NCBI RefSeq assembly: GCF_002872335.1 | Contig: NZ_NJAG01000008.1 | Location: 1 to 61,359, forward strand | Direction of reading: 5' to 3' | Length of the DNA: 61,359 bases | From: Siphonobacter sp. BAB-5405 | GTDB taxonomy: Bacteria; Bacteroidota; Bacteroidia; Cytophagales; Spirosomataceae | Shown here: piece after piece, positions 27,752-36,494 of the stretch | How the letters are laid out: each line of letters starts with the position of its first letter | How positions within the stretch are numbered: position 1 is the stretch's first letter | The notes under the pieces: model-generated | Databases searched by the model: none | Seen by the model: the letters and a program-made list of their open reading frames with translations, nothing else | Told to the model about the DNA's origin: nothing | Made by a program: the position numbers and the translations under genes

Positions 27752-28579
27752 CTAATTATCCATTTCATTTTTATACTGCTCGAAGGCACGGAAAATGGCT
27801 TCGGCAAGTTTGTCCTGTCCGGCGTCACTGGCAAGGAAAGCCTCTTCGGTCGGATTGGACAAGTAACCCGTTTCAATCAGTACAGAAGGTGTGGCGGTGG
27901 TCCAGAGTACCAGCAGTCCGGCCTGTTTTACCCCTCGGCTCACGCGGTCCGCTCTTTTAAAGGCCCGTTCTACCTTTGAGGCAAAATTCACACTGTTGGC
28001 CAGATAAGCATTCTGGTAGTTTTCCAGCATGATTTGGCCCAGGGGAGAATTGGGATCGAATCCTTCGTACTTCTTTTCGTAGTTCTTTTCCTGGAAAATT
28101 ACGGCGTTTTCGCGTTTCGCTACGGCCAGGTTTGCCTCCGATTTGTGTAACCCCATCACGTACGTTTCCGTACCGTAGAAATCCCGGCGAGTCGCGGGCA
28201 GAGCGTTGGCGTGAATCGACATGAACAGGTCCGCTTTGTTTCGATTGGAAACGGCTCCACGTTCGTGCAATTCGACAAATACGTCCGTTTTACGGGTAAA
28301 AACGACCTTGACGTTGGGGTAATGTTCTTTGATTTTTTCTCCGACGGCCAAAGCAATCGGCAGGACTACGTTTTTTTCCCGCGTACCATTTTTGCCAATC
28401 GCTCCGGGGTCTTTTCCACCGTGACCGGCGTCAATGACAACGGTACGAATCGCGTCTGCTTTAGGGTTCGCGACGGGTGGCCTTTCGGATACCGTATTCT
28501 CCTGGAAACTGAATAAAACCAAAACCAGCCCTAGTACGGGCCATACATTAACACACTTTAACGGGCTTTTTTCACGCAT
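27752..28579 (-). CDS. N-acetylmuramoyl-L-alanine amidase (Amidase_3)
   Basis: A 275-aa zinc amidase that cleaves the MurNAc-L-Ala bond of peptidoglycan. An N-terminal membrane or signal segment (VWPVLGLVLVLFSF) is followed by the catalytic domain. Zinc ligands and catalytic residues lie in VIDAGHGGKDPGAIG, GTREKNV, DLFMSIHAN and VLIETGYLSN. No additional targeting domain is present. It is divergent from lptD; both act on envelope biogenesis, so shared regulation is plausible. Confidence 0.94.
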   Translation of the reverse strand: MREKSPLKCVNVWPVLGLVLVLFSFQENTVSERPPVANPKADAIRTVVIDAGHGGKDPGAIGKNGTREKNVVLPIALAVGEKIKEHYPNVKVVFTRKTDVFVELHERGAVSNRNKADLFMSIHANALPATRRDFYGTETYVMGLHKSEANLAVAKRENAVIFQEKNYEKKYEGFDPNSPLGQIMLENYQNAYLANSVNFASKVERAFKRADRVSRGVKQAGLLVLWTTATPSVLIETGYLSNPTEEAFLASDAGQDKLAEAIFRAFEQYKNEMDN

Positions 28580-28805
28580 GCTTCTGAAGGTTGGGACAGT
28601 TACTATGTATTTTTGCCCGACAAATTTAAAGGAAAATGCGAGTCACTGACCGATGAAGCATGATTCAGTCGCCGTATCTTCGCTTCTTAAATTCGGAACC
28701 GGGAATTTTTAGTTTGTTCGTTAGCAATCAACTCATACCAACGCCAAAAGTTTCCCCGATAGTCTGCTGAAAGGCCAGAAACATGAACATTAAATTCCAG
28801 GACCG

Positions 28806-31636
28806 TTGAAGAACTGTTTTCTTTTGATCTTTTTTGTGATGCTTGGTGTTGTGCAGGCCTGGGGACAGCGTCCGGGATCAAAACGCATGGCTCTTCCCTT
28901 TGGCCGGGTCCAACGCCCCGTACAACCCGATTCACTAAAGCCGCTCGCTCCGGCCGATTCCATCCGTCTTTCCAAAGCCGATTCCCTACAAGATGAGAGT
29001 GATTTGAAATCTCAGGTGGAGTATTTCGCCAGGGATTCAACGATTATGACGACCGACGAGAAAGTAGTAGAGTTGTACGGAGATGCCAAGGTCGATTACG
29101 AAGACATTCACCTGAAAGCCGACTACATCAAGCTGAATTGGGAAACCAACGAGGTATACGCCATTGGTCGGAAAGATTCAACGGGCAAGGTAATCGGGGA
29201 GCCCATTTTCGAGCAGGGGGCCGATGCATACAATACCAGCGAAATTCGCTATAACTTCAAGACACGGCGGGCCGCTATTAAAACTATCGTTACCAAGCAG
29301 GGCGAGGGCAACGTACGGGGAAAAATCGTTAAGAAAGACAGTTCGAACAACTTCTTTTTACGCGGAGCTTTCTATACGACCTGCGACTTACTGCATCCGC
29401 ACTATGGCATTCAGGCTCCAAAAATCAAACTTGTACAGGGCAAAGGTGATAACAGGCAGGTCATTTCCGGGCCTTTTAACCTGGTGATTGCTGGCGTACA
29501 GTTGCCGCTGGGCCTTCCGTTCGGATTCTTTCCTTTTTCAGAGAAGCGAAAATCCGGCTTCATTCTGGGTAACTACGGAGAGGAACCGCAAAACCGGGGT
29601 TTTTACCTGCGGGATTTTGGGTATTACTGGGCCGTGAACGATTACCTGGGTCTGCGATTTACGGGGCAGCTCTACTCAAAAGGCGGCTGGGGTGCTGGTT
29701 CGCAGGGAAATTACATTAAGAAATATCGATACAGTGGCAGTTTTAGTCTGATTTACAACCACAATAGAGCCGGGGACGAAATTGGCCCAAACCGTACCAT
29801 TTCAAACGACTTCAGTGTGCAGTGGTCACATACGCCCCAGACGCTGGGTCGGCCGTATAGTTTCTCGGCTTCGGTAAACGTCGCCAGTAGTAATTACCTC
29901 AACAACAACGAGCAAAACCTAACGAGTCAGACGGGTGGACTAGGCCGATACCAACAGAACGTGTTTGGATCTTCGGTACAATATTCGCACAACTTTGGGC
30001 AGTATCTCCAGACCAGTGCCAACGTACGGATCAACCAGAACGTAACGACCCGGGCGTTGACCATTGGAGGGGGCGTAACGGCAGCGGTAACCCAGTTTCA
30101 GCCGCTGCGACGGAGAAAAGCCGTAACGCCAGCCTGGTACGAATCCTTCCGTCTGGGAGCTAACCTGTCGAGTACGGTAGATATTTCCAACAATATTCAG
30201 CCTCAGGTAATTAGTAACAGTGGTTTCGCCGGTGAATTCCGGATTGCCAACTACATCCCGGATACCCTGAATACCCGTACGACTTCAACACCTGAAAATG
30301 CTCAGACGCGGGTATTGTCCGGAAATATTCCTTTCAATCTCGAGAACTTACCGACCATTTTAAAAAATAGTCAGGTTACCACCACCTTTTCGATTCCTAT
30401 TTCCTTACCTAACTTCAAAATTGCCCGTAACATCAACGTTACGCCGGGCGTAAGTTTACAGGGAAACCTCTATACAAAACAATATTCTTATCGTTACATA
30501 AGCCCTGGAACGCCCCTCGAATCCGTACGGGCTGGCTTTGTGTCGGATAGTGGTGGGGTTGTCGTGGATACCATCAGCCGTTTATCGCCGGCTTACACCT
30601 ACTCTACTTCCTTAGGGATCAATACGCGGGTATATGGAACGTATTACTTCAAAAAACTGGGTCGCCTGGAAGCGATCCGGCATACGTTTGCCCCTTCGAT
30701 CAGTTTGAGTTATACACCCGATCTGTCGAGTAAGTTTTACCAGCGAGTACAGATTAACGAGCGGGGGGATCAACGTTTGCTTTCTAAGTTTTCGGGTTAT
30801 AGTGGAAGCATCGGGGCGGCGGCGGCAGCCAGTTTCAGTTTAACCAACCAGCTGGAAATGAAAGTCAGGGCCAAGTCCGATACGGCGAAGGAGGCCTTTC
30901 AGAAGATTAATATCCTTGATAACTTCGGGCTATCGGGTAGTTACAACTTCCTGGCCGACTCGTTTAATCTCTCCAATCTGTCGCTAGTGGCCAATACGGT
31001 CATTTTGAAAAAGTATAACATCAACTTTGCCTCCACCTTTGATCCGTACGACGTTGTACAGGATGATTATCTGCTCAGTGGCCGAAGGGTAAATCGTCTA
31101 AAAGTGGCTTCCGGCAAAGGCTTGGCCAGTCTGCAAAGTATGACCATTGGGTTTAGTACGGGCTTTAAAGGCGGGCAGAAAAATAAAAAGGGCCAGCAGC
31201 AGCAACAGCCCAAGGAAAAACCCGAAGGCGTGAGTGATGCAGAAATGCGGTTTATTCAATCGAATCCGCAGCTGTATATCGACTGGGATGTTCCCTGGAA
31301 TGTGAACCTGAGCTATAACTTCAGCTATACGAAGTACGGCCTGGGCCGGGCCCAAACGTTCCAGACGTTAAGTATGAATGGTGATATCAAACTAACCGAG
31401 AAATGGGCCATGACCTTTACCACGGGCTGGGACTTTGTACTGAATGCTCCTTCGCTGACGAATATTGGCCTGACGCGTACCTTCACTGCTGGGAGGCCTC
31501 GTTTAACTGGACGCCGATTGCTCAAAATCTCCGGGGTGGGAACTACAATTTTGAATTACGCGTTCGGTCTGCTATGTTGAAGGATCTCAAGCTCTCCCGC
31601 CGTCGTAGCTTCTACGATCAGGGGGGTGGGTTCTAA
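28806..31636 (+). CDS. lptD: LptD-type LPS assembly outer-membrane protein, frame broken near C-terminus
   Basis: Begins at a TTG with signal FLLIFFVMLGVVQAWGQ. An OstA/LptA-like beta-jellyroll (about residues 75-200) precedes a large beta-barrel, as in Bacteroidota LptD, which inserts LPS in the outer leaflet. Read directly, the frame ends at 31580 with an abnormal tail. Adding one base between 31478 and 31479 continues the barrel as NIGLTRDLHCWEASFNWTPI and ends at 31636 with the conserved-looking KDLKLSRRRSFYDQGGGF, giving about 943 aa. The RDLHCWE segment is a recognisable C-terminal feature of the family, so a sequence error is more likely than real truncation of an essential gene. Confidence 0.88.
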
Positions 31637-31649
31637 GTCAACAGAAATA

Positions 31650-31722
31650 GTCTCCGTAGCTCAGTTGGTAGAGCAATTGACTCTTAATCAATGGGTCGCA
31701 GGTTCGAACCCTGCCGGGGACA
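31650..31722 (+). tRNA. tRNA-Lys (anticodon CTT)
   Basis: A 73-nt cloverleaf: acceptor GTCTCCG with CGGGGAC plus discriminator A, D arm GCTC/GAGC, anticodon stem ATTGA/TCAAT, loop CTCTTAA with CTT at 31683-31685, and T arm GCAGG/CCTGC with TTCGAAC. CCA is not encoded. It lies 13 bp after the restored lptD stop. Confidence 0.97.
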
Positions 31723-31726
31723 CGGT

Positions 31727-31771
31727 AACAATAAAGCCCTTACGGCATCTAACCGTACGGGCTTTATTGTT
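31727..31771 (+). terminator. Terminator after tRNA-Lys
   Basis: CAATAAAGCCC and GGGCTTTATTG, with an inner ACGG/CCGT pair, form a strong hairpin followed by TTT; it lies a few bases beyond the tRNA. Confidence 0.85.
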
Positions 31772-32744
31772 TACCTGAGTACCAGAAAATCGCGTTGTCT
31801 ACAGTCCATTTGAGTGATACCATTCACCGTGCATGAAAAAGTACTGTCAAGCTATAACGGCGATTAAGATCATGGCCTAACTTGTTTAGATACAGGATGT
31901 TAGCTCTTTATAGATTAAAACACGTCTTGAATATATTATAAAATGTTAATTATTTAGCAACTTACTTATTTAATCAAGCAGATATAAAGCTTCATATTAA
32001 CAATCGCTATACCTAGTCAGAAAAATAATTAATATAGGCGTTAGTACTTAGCTTACGTCTATGACGTATATAAAAAATATTTAACTTAATTAATAAATAC
32101 TTTTTGAGTATAAAGTATTAGTAGATAGTGCTAGTTAGTGGGTGTAATTTGTATATACGTTTAAGCTTGGACACGTTTTGTATTGGAAAATAGGCGTAAT
32201 CTGAACCTTTACCTCTTATTATCAGAATATTAAGTTTCTATGTTTCTCCTGTTCCTGTTAAGCGGACTGAAACAATAAGCAGCTTTTTCTCCTATCTAGT
32301 CAGTATAAAAGTTACTATAATTTAATGTATGCTTACTAGGGTTGAATCAAAAAAACTTATACTTTTGTACACATAGTAATGACCTGCCTTCTTCATTACT
32401 TACAGTATACACTAGCCAGCAGAAATGATTGTTAATCTAGAGTATGGTTAGCCCGCCCTAAGTATATTCTGCCGAGTAAAACCTTTTTAGCTCAACTGAA
32501 ATAACCCATAGTACTTATGTGAAGAAGCCGTACGTCTTCATCGTAAGCGTATTCTGTGCCCACATCATTTAAAGTAGCTGTATTTTTTAGCGAATAGCAG
32601 TGCCTTTATCCTTCTACAGGCAGGCTACGTTGAGGCTATGTGCTAATCTCAGAACGGAATGCTGTAAAACAGAGGCTTTAACGATTGACATGGTGACCAT
32701 ACGGCTGCTTTCATTGCCAAATATCCGCTCCAAAACCGGAATCT
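31772..32744. other. 970-bp AT-rich region without a gene
   Basis: No open frame is convincing. Composition is strikingly AT-rich with many stop codons in all frames. A perfect -7 element (TACTTTTG, 32360-32367) suggests that its right part is a long 5' leader for the sugar transferase. Confidence 0.45.
32360..32367 (+). promoter_or_regulatory. Candidate -7 element upstream of the sugar transferase
   Basis: TACTTTTG matches TAnnTTTG. A TTG occurs 15 bp upstream, closer than ideal. It is followed by TACACATAG, similar to the element at 34311. It would leave a leader of about 370 nt before the gene at 32745. Confidence 0.35.
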
Positions 32745-33764
32745 ATGAATAACCTATCCTCTGTTCTACCCACCGTTTTTACTGCTCATCGCCGGGTCGT
32801 GCATCGTTTGCGTAGCTCTAAAAGTATTGGTAGACAAATATTAGTTATCACTGGTTACGATTATTTTCTGACCAAACGGGATATCAAACGACTAATGCCT
32901 CAATACGAGGAAATCGTTTTAGTGCCCCGCCATACCGACGCTGAGTACCTGACTAATGACGTATTACACTCCCTCCTGAATTGCTATCAGGAGTTTTATT
33001 TAGTAGCTAATCCTAACCACGACCACCAACATCAGGTTATTCATCAGCTAATTATTCGGGAAAGTAAGGTCAGTAAGGTCAGCACAGTAGCCGATTTTTG
33101 TAAGAACCATTTGCAAAAAGTATACATCGCTGAAAATGCGGAGGAATTAACCTGGCCCGATCAGTTGCCCCCATTCCGGCCGGAAGTACGAACGTTTAAG
33201 AAAGCTCTGGATGTGGTTACTTCATTGGGTTTTCTAACCCTTACGTCTCCACTGTGGCTATGGAGTGCCTGGAAAATAAGGCAAGAATCGCCTGGACCCG
33301 TTCTGTATCGGCAAAGTCGCGTTGGGGTGGCGGATGAGGAGTTTCAATGCATTAAATTCCGCTCCATGCGACTGGATGCGGAAGCCTCCGGGGCTCTTTT
33401 TTCAAGCCGCAGGGATACCCGAACTTTTCCCTTTGGTGCTTTTATGCGAAAGATACGTTTGGACGAACTGCCCCAGTTTCTGAACGTACTGAGAGGAGAA
33501 ATGTCTTTGGTTGGACCTCGACCAGAGCGACGGGTATTCACCCGGAAGTTTGAGGAGCAAATCCCGCATTACGCCAACCGACACGTGGTTAGGCCTGGAA
33601 TTACAGGCTACGCTCAAATCTGCTACCCGTACGGAGCCGGAGCTAGAGACGCCCGCCATAAGTTGATGTATGATCTGTATTACATTGAACAATGGACGCT
33701 CAGTCTGGAAATGTATATTTTATGGCGAACCTTCATTACCGTAATAACCAAGCAAGGATGTTAG
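32745..33764 (+). CDS. Exopolysaccharide-type sugar transferase (PF02397)
   Basis: A 339-aa protein that probably moves a sugar-1-phosphate from a nucleotide sugar onto undecaprenyl phosphate, the first step of a surface polysaccharide. The C-terminal 190 residues have all family motifs: PGPVLYRQSRVG, KFRSM, RKIRLDELPQ, GEMSLVGPRPE and RPGITGYAQI, preceded by one membrane segment (about 152-172). The N-terminal 140 residues lack the multi-helix domain seen in WbaP/WcaJ and are soluble-looking. No other polysaccharide genes are adjacent. Confidence 0.9.
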   Translation: MNNLSSVLPTVFTAHRRVVHRLRSSKSIGRQILVITGYDYFLTKRDIKRLMPQYEEIVLVPRHTDAEYLTNDVLHSLLNCYQEFYLVANPNHDHQHQVIHQLIIRESKVSKVSTVADFCKNHLQKVYIAENAEELTWPDQLPPFRPEVRTFKKALDVVTSLGFLTLTSPLWLWSAWKIRQESPGPVLYRQSRVGVADEEFQCIKFRSMRLDAEASGALFSSRRDTRTFPFGAFMRKIRLDELPQFLNVLRGEMSLVGPRPERRVFTRKFEEQIPHYANRHVVRPGITGYAQICYPYGAGARDARHKLMYDLYYIEQWTLSLEMYILWRTFITVITKQGC

Positions 33765-33835
33765 TTCGCTAACAACCCGATGCATGAAACCTGTTTTGAC
33801 TTCTTCCTCCAGAATTTGAAAACCCTTTTATTGTT

Positions 33836-34072
33836 ATGACCGAAGAAACCTTGAGAATTGTTCTGATTTTACTGGTAGCTTTTGTGATTACGGGGTTAGA
33901 AAAACGAAAAAGCCGTCAGAAATACCTGTCCGTAAATCCGTCTACTGCCCGATATACCTTACTGAACCGCCGTAAATCCCATGCCAGACGTACGCAGAAG
34001 ATGCCGAGGCAATTGCAAAACCAACAAGTGCCAATACCGTGTTTAAACGAAGCATCTGCCGTATTGAAATAA
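33836..34072 (+). CDS. Small membrane-anchored hypothetical protein
   Basis: A 78-residue frame starting MTEETLRIVLILLVAFVITG, with one N-terminal hydrophobic helix and then a strongly basic, Gln- and Arg-rich tail that looks disordered. It follows the sugar transferase by 71 bp on the same strand. I recognise no family. The hydrophobic start supports coding, but the tail is weak evidence, so the call is tentative. Confidence 0.4.
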   Translation: MTEETLRIVLILLVAFVITGLEKRKSRQKYLSVNPSTARYTLLNRRKSHARRTQKMPRQLQNQQVPIPCLNEASAVLK

Positions 34073-34310
34073 AGTATATCGAAGACAGAGAAGTGTCGCA
34101 TAACGGCGTATGCAGGGTATTCACGATAAGCCCTCCGGCCAGTGATCAAAGATTGGCGAAAGACAGGATCAGGCCGGATGGGATGGACGTTGCAGCTTTA
34201 ATCCTGAATTGAGAATGAGGCTAAAACTGCGTTTAGCCCGTCATTTCGGCTATCTAGCCCATAAACCTTACTGTCCATAGAATAAACCTCCTAAAAACAT
34301 ACCTTAACGG

Positions 34311-34375
34311 TACTTTTGTACCATAGGTTTAGAGGTTATGGTTGAAACTCTTTCGCGATTCGCGGAAGAGTTTTT
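34311..34375 (+). ncRNA. Candidate short transcript with own -7 element and terminator
   Basis: TACTTTTG (34311-34318) matches the -7 consensus, and a hairpin AAACTCTTTCGCG/CGCGGAAGAGTTT (34345-34373, one wobble) followed by a T run forms a plus-strand terminator. The interval of about 50 nt contains no gene. No TTTG lies at the right -33 distance, so the promoter is uncertain. Confidence 0.35.
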
Positions 34376-34402
34376 AGTTTGTACATGTCCCGTAAGGGCA
34401 TA

Positions 34403-34438
34403 AAGAAAGCACTTATCTTGGGGGATAAGTGCTTTCTT
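34403..34438 (-). terminator. Terminator of the AraC regulator at 34453
   Basis: AAGAAAGCACTTATC pairs perfectly with GATAAGTGCTTTCTT around a 6-nt loop, 14 bp after the stop. Confidence 0.85.
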
Positions 34439-34452
34439 AAAAGAAGCAATAC

Positions 34453-35379
34453 TTACAAGTTCATCAGCGATTCGCGACGACGCATCTTGCCTGCGGGAAT
34501 CCCAAACATCATTTTAAAGCGACGGCAGAAATAGGCCGTGTCCTTGTAGCCTACTTCGGCACCAATGGCACGAATACTCTTCTTCGACGTACGCAGTAAA
34601 TTTACTGCCGCTTCCATCCGCTGGTATTCGATATAGTCCTGCGGATTGATACCCGTCAGCATCTTGAAATACTGGCCGACGTAATCTTCAGAAACGTTGG
34701 CTACGTTGGCGAGTACCTTGTTGGACAGATCGCCGCCAATGTTATCCTTGATATACGTAAAAATGTCGATCAGACGAGGATCTTTGAAATACGTACTGTT
34801 GGTAGCTAATTGCTCCACAAACAGACGGTGTTTCAGAATATACCGAATGATATTGATGACGATCTCTTCCGTCTTGATTTTGATAATACGACCCCGACCT
34901 GCTTCGTCCCGAAAATCTTCCGCTAGAATCTCTTTCAGAGCGTGAGCCAGCGATTCCTCCCCTTTAATAAGGAAGGGCGGTACGTCCAGAGAAGTAAAGA
35001 AGTTAACGGAATCGAAAACCTTGGCTTCAAACGCTACCAAACCAAAAGAGTGGGGTAATTTCCCAATCTCGGCCGGATCCCGACGCGAATCGAAATACCG
35101 TTCGCGGAAGGTGAGAAACTCTTCGTTTGAGATAGCCTTTGGATTTTCACTGCTACCGTAGGTAATATTCAACGACTTGCCGCCGGGGATAAATAACATA
35201 TCACCGGGTTCGGCTAGGGTTCCTTCTTCGCCAAATGACACTTCACCGTCGTATAAAATCAACAGTGAGTTTTCGATGTCATAAAAATTCTTGATTCGGA
35301 TGGCTTGTTGCATCCGAATATGCCGGGCCTTGATAAATCGGACGCCCAGCGACTCAATGATTTTGTTGTAATCTTCCAT
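34453..35379 (-). CDS. AraC family transcriptional regulator
   Basis: A 308-aa regulator with a cupin-like N-terminal sensing domain (about 20-130, with EPGDMLFIPGG) and a C-terminal AraC double helix-turn-helix (about 205-300): LSNKVLANVANVSEDYVGQYFK and SIRAIGAEVGYKDTAYFCRRFKMMFGIP. It is monocistronic with a clear terminator. There is no neighbouring target operon, so it may act elsewhere. A G-rich stretch with two G6-like runs lies about 170 bp upstream. Confidence 0.9.
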   Translation of the reverse strand: MEDYNKIIESLGVRFIKARHIRMQQAIRIKNFYDIENSLLILYDGEVSFGEEGTLAEPGDMLFIPGGKSLNITYGSSENPKAISNEEFLTFRERYFDSRRDPAEIGKLPHSFGLVAFEAKVFDSVNFFTSLDVPPFLIKGEESLAHALKEILAEDFRDEAGRGRIIKIKTEEIVINIIRYILKHRLFVEQLATNSTYFKDPRLIDIFTYIKDNIGGDLSNKVLANVANVSEDYVGQYFKMLTGINPQDYIEYQRMEAAVNLLRTSKKSIRAIGAEVGYKDTAYFCRRFKMMFGIPAGKMRRRESLMNL

Positions 35380-35904
35380 TGCGATGGGGTAAGGCCGGTG
35401 TTTTTCGAAAGTCTGGCCTTTCTAAAATTAGGACAAAACTAATAATTGTATTTTTAAAAGCAAATTGGACAAAAAAAATAAATTTGATTCGAAAACCGCG
35501 TTTCTTTAAAAAGAATGCCCGTTTGTAGAAACAGAAATTTAACACGGGGGGGAGGGGGGACTATCTATTTTTTGTATTTAGCAGGTTAAAAGCTCTTTTT
35601 ATGGGTTTCGGGAAGTAGACTAACCAGGAATTCTCAGAGACGAAAAATTAGTTTAGGAGCTAAGGCAACCCCATCAATATACGTTGACAAAAAGGACTTT
35701 TAACTAGTGGAAATACGACCCAGAAGCGTTTCCCACGAACCTTGATGGCTTCGTTTGGTCAACAGTTTCCTGCCGAGCCTGTGAAAATAGATCATTTGAG
35801 TGAAAGAGAAATAAAAATAAAAAATTGGTATGTCAGCATACCAATTTTTTGACAGAAGTAGCTATAAAGCAACGCTTTAGCTTACGATACTTTAGAAAGT
35901 AATA
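35380..35904. other. Gene-free region with an orphan terminator-like hairpin
   Basis: No gene is evident. AAAAAATTGGTATG (35819-35832) pairs perfectly with CATACCAATTTTTT (35837-35850) around a 4-nt loop, which is a textbook bidirectional terminator, yet no annotated gene ends nearby. A short unrecognised transcript may end here. Confidence 0.5.
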
Positions 35905-36045
35905 ATGAATCAATCTTTAGCTATTGATGAAGATTTTGTGAAGAAAAAGTACAATTTCACTCGGAAGTGCAGGCTTTCATTCAATGAACATCCATTCGGC
36001 GAGGACGTTTATGGAATAGTATATTGGATTGAAACCTTCACATAG
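35905..36045 (+). CDS. Possible 46-aa small protein
   Basis: A short open frame, beginning MNQSLAIDEDFVKKKYNF and ending in GIVYWIETFT, ends one base before the ATG of the next gene. The stop-start contact hints at a bicistron. Nothing similar is known to me and there is no ribosome-binding signal to judge by; it could also be part of the leader. Confidence 0.3.
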   Translation: MNQSLAIDEDFVKKKYNFTRKCRLSFNEHPFGEDVYGIVYWIETFT

Positions 36046-36046
36046 T

Positions 36047-36451
36047 ATGACTCAATACACCCCTTCTGAATGTTTAGTACAATTATTGGTAGAGAATGGA
36101 TTTCGAGAAGTAACCGAACAGTATTTTCCCCATAGTCATGTTCGGCTGGAGCTAAAGGGTGAATCCTACCACCCAGCTTATTTTCAACGGGCCTTTCGCC
36201 ATGGTACGGGCACGGCACTGCTGATTCTGAATTACCTGACCATCCGAATGATTTACAAATCGTATGTACTGGTGGAAAGTCGTCGTCTGACAGAAGACGA
36301 AGCCCAAACCATTATCGCTTTTTGCAAACTCCCGGCCAAGCAACAGGGGATTTTATCCCGCAAAATTTCAAATCTTACGGATTTACAGGCCGCTTTGCAG
36401 CAACACCTGACAGTGCCCGAGCCTCGACTCAGACCTTATCTGGTACGCTAA
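36047..36451 (+). CDS. Hypothetical protein, unknown family
   Basis: A 134-aa soluble protein starting at ATG (MTQYTPSECLVQLLVENGF); a TTG 18 bp earlier is also possible. It contains a probable alpha/beta core (HVRLELKGESYHPAYFQRAF, GTALLILNYLTIRMIYKSYVLVESRRLTEDEAQ) and a helical C-terminus. I recognise no family. It converges with the esterase gene at 36479 and shares an imperfect hairpin with it. Confidence 0.6.
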   Translation: MTQYTPSECLVQLLVENGFREVTEQYFPHSHVRLELKGESYHPAYFQRAFRHGTGTALLILNYLTIRMIYKSYVLVESRRLTEDEAQTIIAFCKLPAKQQGILSRKISNLTDLQAALQQHLTVPEPRLRPYLVR

Positions 36452-36460
36452 AGAAGGGAA

Positions 36461-36494
36461 AGCTCCCCACCCTTTCAATTAAGGGTTGGGAGCT
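36461..36494. terminator. Imperfect hairpin between convergent genes
   Basis: AGCTCCCCACCCTT pairs with AAGGGTTGGGAGCT with one mismatch around a 6-nt loop. It overlaps the 3' end of the esterase gene. Confidence 0.55.
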
